DNA from: Torreya grandis
Taxonomy: Eukaryota > Streptophyta > Pinopsida > Cupressales > Taxaceae
Direction: 5' to 3'
Assembly (NCBI GenBank): GCA_037957365.1
Contig: JARHVA010004809.1
Coordinates: 366,001-430,000, forward strand
Length of the DNA stretch: 64,000 nt
This document shows, piece by piece, positions 11,791 to 20,084 of the stretch. The notes beneath the pieces were generated by a model. The model saw only the letters and a list, made by a program, of their open reading frames with translations. It made no database searches and was not told where the DNA came from. Made by a program: the position numbers and the translations under genes. Every line of letters begins with the position of its first letter. The stretch's first letter is position 1.

Positions 11791-12285
11791 AAGCTATGGT
11801 GGTGGACCATACAGCTGTACTCCAAAATTAGCAAAAAGAGCCCTTCACTAAGAGAGCAAGGAATTATGGTTTTCAAATTGAAGACCACGTCCTACCATGG
11901 GGCAAGAAGAAGAAAAAGCCAAGAGGAGGATGCAAAAAATTGGTTTCCTGGTGGAGAGCTCCATTCACCCATCTCTATTTCTAAGGACAGAATGGTTTCC
12001 TACTGGTTTATCAAGATGGCATCCCCTTTTCTTCACCTCACAAGGAGCAGTGTCTGAAGTACTTCAATTCTTGAAGTATCAAATAAGTTCACTTGTACAT
12101 ATGTATATTTGTATAGTCTTTAGTTCTATTTGGTTCTTTTTGTTTTCATTTTTTTGAGCCTTTATTTTTAGGTAGCATGACTCTGTAGCCCAAAGGCACA
12201 CTTCAAGGCATCATAGATTTTGGTTTCTACTCCCCTCAGGTATTCCAAGTTTTCATCTGAAGGAAGTTCCCCAACTAGAGCCAGC
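11791..12285 (+). other. 3' non-coding interior of the gypsy-type element
   Basis: No reading frame is supported. A purine-rich run lies at about 11900-11940, but directly before the 3' LTR (12260-12285) the sequence is not a clear polypurine tract, so the plus-strand primer site is either diverged or unusual. Confidence 0.5.
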
Positions 12286-12884
12286 TGTTGTTCCCCAAAA
12301 ATGTCACTCTTTTTTGGAACAACGTATGAGCTATTTTGGTCCTGCACAGCCAAAAATAATCTCTTCCCTTCTTGAAATTTGTTCTGAGCTTTCAAATTCC
12401 TCATTTTTCAAGATTTTTTAGTAAGGGGAATAGCAAGTTCAATAGGTTCAAAGGCTTCTATAGGTGAGTTCAATCAAAAGAACTAGTTTCCAACACTTGG
12501 TCATTTTATGGATTGGGTCAGCGCCTTGTTTCAATCAAAAGAATTCAATCAGCAAGCTCCTAAGCATCATTGAACCATTGAACCATTAAACCTTTAAGCA
12601 AAAAGGTTCAAGGGTTCAATGGGTTCAAGGTTCAACATCATCAGCAGGAGTTGAGCACACCTAACAAAGTTCAAAGTTAAACAATTTCAAAGGTTCTGCG
12701 GCCCTAAGCACTTAACGAGTCTCAAAAGCTTGAACCGTTGAACCATTGAACCTTGAACCATTTTGGTTCATCAGTTCAATGGGTTCAACGTTCAATCGGT
12801 TCAACGCGTTAGGTTTAAAGGTTTAAAGGCTGACTCAATTAAGGAAAGAAATGCGTGTAAAGAAGAGTCAAGTGGAACGTGACA

Positions 12885-13700
12885 CGTGTCAGTGTTCACT
12901 TCTCAAAGTTCCTTATAAGCTGTAGGCTTCTTTCGATAAAAGCTTCTCTCAGAGTTCCACGGAGGGTGACAAGTGGCAACCATAGAAGGCTTCACTATGT
13001 TTTTCTAAGAGCAGCGGACCGTGCCACGTGCCCCTAGCAGAGATCGGTGGAGGCCAACAAGTGTCATCATCTGTGAGAGCCCGACTGAGCTCCAAGTGTT
13101 TCTATGGTTTTGCAAAGGCTCGAGAAGGTGGATGCTACCAAGTGTCAATAACAAAAGATGCCACGTGTCTCTGGTAAGTTTTAGTAGAATATGACATGTG
13201 TCTCTAGTTAAAAGTGGTGGAAGGTGCCACGTGTCATAAAAGGGGGCACTCACAATGCAGAGGCATGCATGAAGCCAAGGAAAGGATTTCCTTCAGATAA
13301 ATTGTCTAAAGGAATTCCTTCAGACATTTTGTCTGAAGGAAATAAAGGACCAACAGCCCACCAGAGAAATCAAAGACCTGAAGGCCACTTGGAAGATCCT
13401 GAAGGGCAGACACCTTTGTGGTAGGACACTCAACATTCGAAACCAGACCTTTTTCAAGACCCCAAAGGGCAAGTTCCCTTCAGGAAAGATTTGAGCCTCA
13501 AAGTGCAGCGGATGTTGCCAAGTGTCACATACCGAGACACAGTTTCAGATGAAGCTTCAAAGCATGGAACTCACCACGTGTCCCATCCTAGTGCAGCAAA
13601 AGCTATCACGTGTCTGCATCTGCGCCTCCAACTGCTAACAAGTTTCAAACCTTATTCTGATAAGCCTATTTTGAAGCTGTAGATGCCACCATGTGTCCTC
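12885..13700. promoter_or_regulatory. Cluster of G-box/ABRE-like motifs in the LTR
   Basis: About ten copies of CCACGTGTC or a one- or two-base variant (CCAAGTGTC, CATGTGTC) occur in roughly 800 bp, near 12888, 13022, 13138, 13159, 13192, 13226, 13518, 13573, 13606 and 13689. CACGTG is the G-box bound by plant bZIP and bHLH factors, and ACGTGTC is the ABA-response core (known biology). Whether these copies are bound is unknown. Confidence 0.55.
13288..13341. repeat. Twin palindromes in the 3' LTR
   Basis: Counterpart of 7764-7817. The first palindrome (13288-13314) has lost two symmetric positions. The second (13315-13341) is still perfect. Confidence 0.8.
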
Positions 13701-14210
13701 ACCCACGTCACAGTGGAAAGTGACCATGGCAAGTGAGAAAGACACGAGAGAGTTGTTGGGAAGAATGATGGGCCTGCAAACATCAAATTTGTTGTAATGA
13801 AGTGTCTGTTGATTTTAGCAGACTTAAATCATGGACCTGAATGCGTTCAAAAGAATTTAAGGCCAGGACCAAGAGAAGGAAGAGACAAAGAGGGAAACTC
13901 AGCAGGAGTTAATTCCAGTAGGTGAAGTAGTTCATCGGGTAGATATTAGGGGCCTGCAAACATTGAAAGTGCCGTCTATTTGTCCCTTGTGAGATAAATG
14001 CATAATAGATAGTTACGTGGCTAAGAAGGTGATGGAATGAGAGATTCAGGCTTGGGAGGAGGCACTAGAGATGAATCGACATGCCACAGTTAAGGCAGCC
14101 ACCCTGCTCTAGCATGGCCCTTCCTAACAAGACCAAGAATGCATCCAAGGCATTGAATGTGCTGAATGGGTCACTTCATGGGAAAAAGTGCCAAGCCTCC
14201 CTCAGGCCTC

Positions 14211-14218
14211 TATATAAT
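14211..14218 (+). promoter_or_regulatory. TATA box in the 3' LTR
   Basis: TATATAAT at the position matching 8687-8694. Conservation between the two LTRs is expected from their common origin and is not independent proof of function. Confidence 0.45.
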
Positions 14219-15105
14219 GTAATCTCTTGTATCATTTGAAGGGAGATATTTTCGTTATCAGAAGCAAAACTCTGCCCAAATTGAAAGGCATCACTGAGAC
14301 TTCGAGCTCAGATTGTTTATCATATTTCTTTGTTTGAATCAGAAAGCAAGTTACTTTTAGACTTTGTGCTGTTATAGCTTGTATCATTCTACGAGATTGT
14401 TATTATGTCTATTTCCTAAATGTATTCTCGTTTATGCAATTTAACAAGCAGAGCTAGTGGAAGTGATAAGGAAGGTGTCCTGAAACTAGTTACTTTCAGA
14501 CTTTGTGCTGACATAATTTTTAATTAGTGTGTGTTTTTAGTTTCTTTCTGTGTAAAAGACCTTGGGACAACTTTGTGCCCCCATTGTTATTTGTATCTCA
14601 CTCTTTGGGCAGCTGAGGTGGAGACTTTGCGCTACATTTCAGGCTGCTAGTTACTCTACACCTTTGGTTACCAGTTACTTATTCTACCAGAAAGATTCCT
14701 GTTGTTTGCAAGAACAAGAACTTCTGAAAGAAGAGAAGTGCCTTCTGTAGCTTCACCAGGATTTATACTATCCAGGAAGGGATCTAGCTCTTGGTTGAAT
14801 GTTACTTCTGAAAGAAGAGAAGTACCTTCACCAATCACCCAGGATTTCTCCTCTGTTTGTTAGTATCATCTCTAAAAAAAGAGAGATGGATGGTTTATCC
14901 CACCCCTGTGTCTTACTTTCTGCTTATATATATATAGTATATAACCTCCGTATATTTAATAGGGAACCTCCCCTTGATGAGAGGAGAGATTTGTCCCCTA
15001 TTGATCTAGTAAAACTACACACCTGGATGACCAATCTCCCTATGTTGTGGTGATAGGAACTATTTTGCTCACCAGTTAGTTGGTCAACAAAATATTCGCT
15101 CAACA

Positions 15106-15110
15106 GTTAT
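15106..15110. repeat. Target-site duplication GTTAT, right
   Basis: Partner of 6772-6776. It directly follows the CAACA end of the 3' LTR. Confidence 0.85.
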
Positions 15111-15925
15111 TACTTTGGACAAGATATTTAGATAGGAAGGAGAAATTGATGACCAACAAAGGTTTTGTTAGCTACACACAAATCTAAGAGATGCAAATCC
15201 AAAAATAGATGATTGGAAGCTATTGATTACCAAAACTAATGTTGGAATAGATAAAGCCACGAATGAAGAGTTTGATAATTTTATTGATTTGTTTTCCACA
15301 AATGATAATGTGTATTACCACAATAAAAGAAAATTATATTTATTGAAAAGACCTGTTGCACATAACATTATAACCAAAGTAGGAAGTGGTAATGTACCAA
15401 TGAGAGGTCCAAATGATGAACTTGATGTGGAGTTACTGATTGCTATCGATGCAAGGGTCATGTTAGCTTCCAATCTTTGGATATAAGCAAGTATTGTAAA
15501 TGGAGATCTAGTGTATATCAAAAGTATAATCTACAAATGTGGGAGTGCCCCACTAGAACCACCAACATATGTTATGGTTGAATTTTAAAGTTATTCGGGA
15601 ATATTTTTTGAAGATGAAACTCCATATACAGTTCCAATTACACTAATACAAATGGGACACAAAACCCAACTACCCTTACAGTTAGCTTGAGCATTAACAA
15701 TATACAAATCAAAAGGTTTAACCCTTTTAAAAGACACAATTGATATAGGTCAAAGAAAAAGATCAAGATTAAAATTTATGGTTATATCCCATGTAAAGTC
15801 CTTATAAGGACTAAGAATATTACCTCTATTTACATATGACCGTTAAGGAAAACAAAAAAATAGAAAATAACTTTCTAAATGGAAAGTTGAGTAAGAGAGA
15901 TTAAAATTCTTAGAGGAAAAATAAT
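15106..15925 (+). pseudogene. Helitron Pif1-type helicase fragment, right part
   Basis: It continues the helicase cut at 6776, beginning with the target duplication GTTAT. The longest open piece (15223-15486) reads MITKTNVGIDKATNEEFDNF, DNVYYHNKRKLYLLKRPVA and VELLIAIDARVMLASNLW. In Helitron helicases this is the block N..A...N...L..L followed by L.VGARVMLL.N. Further on come PPTYVMVEF, the ALTIYKSKGLTL block (family form A-x-T-I-H-K-S-Q-G, motif V) and VISHVKSL-x-GLRILPL (motif VI, which in the family carries a catalytic Arg: here SHVKS instead of SRVKS, so the Arg is lost). About eight stops occur. It is the C-terminal third of a dead helicase. Confidence 0.85.
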
Positions 15926-16206
15926 TTCATGTAATTATGAAAAAAAAACATGTACTTATTTATTATTTGACATTTTATGTGATGTGTACTTATTCATTAC
16001 TTGACATTTTATGTGATGTGTACGATACATTTTGATGAATATTAAATAACTATTTAGATTGAGAATTTTAGATTATATATATTAAATTTTTGGGTGATTT
16101 AAGTAATGTGTATTACATTTTTTATATGATTTAATGTCACGTATATTATACATTTTAAGTTTTATAAAAGACATCATATTATATGTTAAATAAATACACA
16201 AAATGC
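15926..16206. other. AT-rich sequence downstream of the helicase relic
   Basis: No gene seen. It contains an imperfect direct repeat of TTATGTGATGTGTAC (about 15977-16023). A plain Helitron 3' end (hairpin then CTRR) could not be assigned. CTAG occurs at 16217-16220, just before the foldback arm. Confidence 0.4.
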
Positions 16207-16219
16207 ATAGCTGTTACTA

Positions 16220-16375
16220 GCATACCTATCTTAGAAAAATCTATGTAAAAGAAATCAAGAGATATCATTCTCAAGGCACTTATTCCACTTATGTCACAAA
16301 TCTAATATAAGATAGGTGCCTCGAGAATGATATCTCTCGACGTCTTTTACATAGATTTATCTAAGATAGATATGC
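16220..16375. repeat. Foldback (palindromic) element, two 60-bp arms
   Basis: Left arm 16220-16279 and right arm 16316-16375 are near-perfect reverse complements around a 36-bp loop. Key words are ATCTATGTAAAAG and AGATATCATTCTC in the left arm and their complements in the right. Single arms of the same family recur at 18391-18457, 33085-33155 and 43050-43135 (the last with part of the loop). A small foldback or MITE-like element is the simplest reading. No target duplication was identified. Confidence 0.8.
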
Positions 16376-16390
16376 AGTTTTATTTAAAAG

Positions 16391-16450
16391 TAGGTAAATG
16401 AAAAATTAATTTTGATTGGATGACATGGTAGTATAATTGGTTATTATTTA
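16391..16450 (-). repeat. Short repeat, inverted relative to copies at 18.9 and 19.2 kb
   Basis: Contains GATGACATGGTAGTATAATT followed by GGTTATT. Its reverse complement matches 18898-18955 (AACCATGCTACCATACCATG) and 19185-19245. The pair may be the ends of a larger decayed element that holds the DUF4283 pseudogene between them. Confidence 0.6.
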
Positions 16451-16582
16451 TAAATATTAAATTATTTTAAATAATTATGTAATTAGAAATTGGGAGACAA
16501 TCTTATATTCCTTGCAGCATTAGTGTATGATGGAGAGGAGGTGAAAAGATCCCCAGGTCTCGAAATATTTGTGTAGGCAAGC

Positions 16583-17880
16583 ATGAAAGGCCCTGATGTT
16601 GTAGATCGAGAACTTGAAACCATAAATAGAAAGGACCCAATGTTGAATGAGGCCACAAAGAGTCAGATACAAAATTATGCTGCAATAGTTTTCAAAAAGA
16701 GTCAGATACAAGGGTCTCTTACCATGACTGTCTCTAGTAAGGTAAACAAAATTTTGGCCCCAACAAAATTTTGAAATCTGTTTATTTTGAGGGTAAGTCT
16801 CTTGAAGGGATTTTACAAGGGGAAGCATGGTATGGTAACAAGGGTTTAATCTCTAAGTTTAATAATTTTTGGTCAAATCTTTAAACCCTCCATGGTGGAT
16901 TTCAGAGGTCTAGAGCCCATTAATGAAAGGAAATCTGGTAATATACCCTTATGTAATGGGATTTTTTGTAGCAATTTTTGACAAAAGAGAAGATAAGGAA
17001 AATATTATGTAGCAAAAATTCTGGTCCCTTGATCATCATATTCTCATGATGAATCCTTGGTATCTCAATGTTAACCTAGTGACTAGATCTTTCAATATTA
17101 GACCAATGTGGATCCACCATGTTTACCTTCCTTTACAGTTTGGGACTAGAGACAATCTTAATGTCATTGATAATGCCCTAGGATGATTGTTAGCTATTGA
17201 TGAATCTATGACATAATATCTCCATGCTACTTATACAAATATTTGTATCAATATTAATGTGAATGCTTAGCTCTTGTCACATTTAGAGTTGATTGTTAAG
17301 AATCGGGTTTGGGTTTAAATTGTTGACAATGAAGGATTAGCTTTTAGATGTAGACAATGTTTTGATACAGGGCATTTGGTTGATTCATACACATTAAGTA
17401 GAATAAAAAAGCAAGGTATTTCATAGGCAAAAAATGCTAACATGGATATTTTGACAGTGGAAGTAGGGTGCTAAAGAAAAGTCTTCAGAGAAGGAAGAAA
17501 GATTAACAGATATGAATGAAGAGTTTTTTAACCAGTTGGTTGGAGATTTAACTAAAAATAATTTTTTGGATGTGGAAGAAGAAAATGAAACATAATTGGT
17601 TTTAGAGCAACACTTTGAAGTGGCTCCCCAAGAAACCAATGATCTAAATATGATATCCTCAAGTGTTAAAGATAATACCTTGGAGGAAGAGGATTTTGAT
17701 CTGATTATGCATAACCTTGAAACGGATGTTGGAAATATTTTTTCTCCAAAAGGCTCAAAGGATAACAGAGGTTGGATTAAAGTCCAGAGAAAGCAGAAAA
17801 AAATGGAGATCCAATCATCCAATTTGTTTCAACTTGAAGGTCCTTGTAGACATTGTTTGGAAGGAGGAAGCAAGGCCTAA
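16583..17880 (+). pseudogene. DUF4283 / CCHC zinc-knuckle protein, retro-pseudogene
   Basis: In broken frames on the plus strand the following can be read: GFFVAIFDKREDKENIM (about 16960-17010), MNPWYLNVNLVTRSF, PMWIHHVYLPLQF, NALG, then FRCRQCFDTGHLVDS (about 17345-17390). Plant DUF4283 proteins show the same order: a GFF...F....D block, PW.L, P.WV.L..LPL..W, and a C-x2-C-x4-H-x4-C knuckle. Here the last Cys is Tyr. At least ten stops and several frameshifts are present. The acidic C-terminal tail (17596-17880) is still open and ends in a K/R-rich RGWIKVQRKQKKME segment. Such proteins are gag-like ORF1 products or domesticated relatives of LINE-type elements, so this is probably a dead LINE-derived copy. 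Confidence 0.7.
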
Positions 17881-18130
17881 GTGGTTTAGGCCCATCTTGT
17901 TTCAGCTCTTATATTTCATGAATATTATTTGAGGCATTGATTTCATGTGCTTTTAATTGTATTTTCATTGTTTTTGGGTTGGGTGCAACCCCTTTTCTTG
18001 TCTTAACTATTTTTGTCAGATTTATGGTGTTTCTGGGTTCTTAGACCCCGTCTGACTACTTGTCCTCCAGGGTATGGGGTCTTTAGTTTCAAAGAACCTT
18101 CCTTTTACCTTTCATAATTTTTTTTTAAAA
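17881..18130 (+). other. 3' untranslated-like tail of the DUF4283 copy
   Basis: GT-rich, pyrimidine-rich sequence (GGGTTGGGTGCAACCCC near 17977, TCTGGGTTCTTAGACCCC near 18032) ending in a T-rich run at about 18118. It has no reverse transcriptase, so the copy is either 5'-only or derived from a short transcript. Confidence 0.35.
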
Positions 18131-18139
18131 TATTAAAAA

Positions 18140-18380
18140 TAAAAAATTAAGTTTTAAAATTTAAAATTTACTAGATTTTAAAATAAATAGTAATGGTGTG
18201 AGAATTTTAGCTTTTAATTATTTAAAAGCCGATAATATAAAATAAAAAATAAAACAATTTAATTATTTCAACACCAACATGATTAAATAAAAAATAAAAC
18301 AACCGAATTGTTTTAAAAAAATAAAAAAACATATAAATATAAACAAATTCAAACAAAAATGTAAAATAAAACAAGGCGAG
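18140..18380 (+). repeat. AT-rich repeat block shared with 33.4-33.8 kb
   Basis: Shares, in the same order, AATTTACTAGATTTTAAAAT, GTGAGAATTTTAG, a block with AAAACAATTTAA, ACATGATTAAATAAAA and AATTCAAACAAAAA with 33420-33790. The order is too long to be chance AT bias. It may be an internal piece of one dispersed element. Confidence 0.65.
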
Positions 18381-18390
18381 TCAAAATATA

Positions 18391-18457
18391 TGTTAGATAC
18401 CTTGAAAATGATATACATCGTTATATTTTACATAGATTTATTTAAAATATGTATACT
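18391..18457 (-). repeat. Foldback-family arm
   Basis: ATGATATACATCG then TTTTACATAGATTTAT then GTATACTAATT is the right-hand arm of the 16.2-kb foldback, more diverged. It is inverted relative to the arm at 33085-33155. Confidence 0.6.
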
Positions 18458-18789
18458 AATTTATAAATAAATTATATATGTTAACAAAAAAATTATAAGC
18501 AACAAATATAACGGTTTAAAAAAATAAAAAACATATAAATACAAACAAATTCAAATAAAAAAAATTCATAAAACAACAAAAAAACAAAAAACAAAAAAAA
18601 AGGTTAAATTTATTTGAAAATTAAAAAATCCAATAATATAAATACAACAAAACACAATAATATAATAAGTATTTATTTTATTTCTTTTCTAAATGTCATT
18701 GTTTTTTAATGTAAGTTTTAAATGAACAGCAAAATTCTAATTATTATTTATAAATCAATTTGTTTAATTTTCAATATACATTATTTATG

Positions 18790-19400
18790 CTTGTGAGAGT
18801 AGTAAGGAAATAAAAAATTAAATAAATCTATACAGCAAAGTCCTTGATAAATCCGTATCTATAATTCCACATTGAATTAAACTAATTTAATATTTACAAT
18901 AACCAACCATGCTACCATACCATGTCGCCCATCAAAAATAATTTTTATTTACTTATTTAAAAAAAAAATCAAACCATTTTCTATCTACAGGTATCGGCCA
19001 ATTTTAAAATATGTATATATTTTAGACAAATTTTTATCTACCTAAAGAAAAAGGTTAATATACATCGTAGTATATAGGTTCCATATACATAGATTTTATA
19101 TGGGTAGTAAAGAAACAAAAAAATTAAATAAATTTAGATTGTAGTGTCTTTGTGAATCCGTATTTATAATTCTACGGTGAATTACAATAACCAACTATTC
19201 TGCCATGCCACCCAATCAAAAATAATTTTTTATTTACCTATTTTTAATAAAAAATAAATCAAACCATTCTCTATCTATATTGACACATTTTAAGATGTGT
19301 ATATATTTTTAGACAAATTGTTATATGCCAAAGGAAAAAGGTTAATATAAATCGTGGTATATAGGTTATTCTAATTGCATGTATATAGATTTTATATTAG
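18790..19400 (+). repeat. Tandem duplication, two units of about 305 bp
   Basis: Unit 1 (about 18790-19102) and unit 2 (about 19103-19400) share AATAAATCTATAC/AATAAATTTAGATT, ATCCGTATCTATAATTC/ATCCGTATTTATAATTC, AAAGGTTAATATA and the end ATAGATTTTATAT. Each holds the inverted partner of 16391-16450. No coding potential. Confidence 0.7.
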
Positions 19401-20079
19401 TTATTATCATTTAATAGTATTATATTGTTACATGATGTTTGAATTTGAAAATGGAAATAGTTTTTTGGATTGATTTTTAGATATTTAAATATTAATTAAA
19501 TTAGATATCAATAGTTTTGATTTAAATATTAATAAATATTTAGATTGGGAATATTTATATATCATTATATTTAGAGGTTTAAATTAATATTAATATTGAT
19601 AAATATTTAGATATTAATAATTTAATTAATACCAATATGAATAGATATTAATTAATATTGGTTTTAAAATTATATAGAAATGTTAATTATTAATATGTTA
19701 GTTTTGGTTTTTAGATATGTAAATAGTTTTGATTAATTTTAATTTTAATTTAAAAATTAATATTCAAAATTTTTACGATATATTATTAATATTATATTAA
19801 AAATTATGATAAAATAAAAAACATATATAAACTTAAATTAAGACAATTATTCTATATATATTTTAAGTAACATTTAATTATCATTTTAGGTATAATCTTA
19901 AATCTATAAATAAATTTGGGCGTAAATATTTAATACTAAAGTTATGTTAATATATATTTTAAATATTTAAGGCTTTAAAAGACTTAAATTATCGTATATG
20001 TTACAAAATTTTAATTATTTATCAATATTTTGTATAATCTTTATTCTAGATGTAGATGAATTAATTGTAATTGTTGAGC
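19401..20079. other. Very AT-rich sequence, no gene seen
   Basis: Mostly TTAATATTAAT-type low-complexity sequence up to the target duplication at 20080. It may be the 5' flank of the Helitron that resumes at 27241. Confidence 0.5.
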
Positions 20080-20084
20080 AATAA
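20080..20084. repeat. Target-site duplication AATAA, left
   Basis: AATAA precedes the TGATC start of the first LTR and recurs at 27236-27240 after the GATCA end of the second. Confidence 0.75.

Larger units (their letters stand above)
6777..15105 (+). mobile_element. Non-autonomous Ty3/gypsy-type LTR retrotransposon, nested in the helicase relic
   Basis: Two direct LTRs of about 2.8 kb (6777-9605 and 12286-15105) flank a 2.68-kb interior with a primer-binding site, a gag relic and a tail that reads like an RNase H start. Protease, reverse transcriptase and integrase are absent, so any past movement needed enzymes from a relative. The 5-bp duplication GTTAT on both sides and the interrupted helicase frame prove insertion. 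Comparing about 240 bp of the two LTRs by eye (8521-8760 against 14041-14284) gave 16 differences, near 7%. The gag type and primer site suggest the gypsy superfamily, possibly the Tat/Ogre group. Confidence 0.88.
12286..15105 (+). repeat. 3' LTR of the gypsy-type element
   Basis: Runs from TGTTGTTCCCC to CTCAACA and is followed by the target duplication. It matches 6777-9605 throughout and keeps the CpG-containing motifs better than the 5' copy, for example CACGTG where the 5' copy has CACATG or CATGTG. Confidence 0.87.

Noticed and set aside
16207..16220. CTAG at 16217-16220 as the Helitron 3' terminus
   Set aside because: There is no stem-loop 5-15 bases upstream, the following base is C rather than T, and the CTAG belongs to the foldback family edge that recurs away from Helitrons at 43.1 kb.
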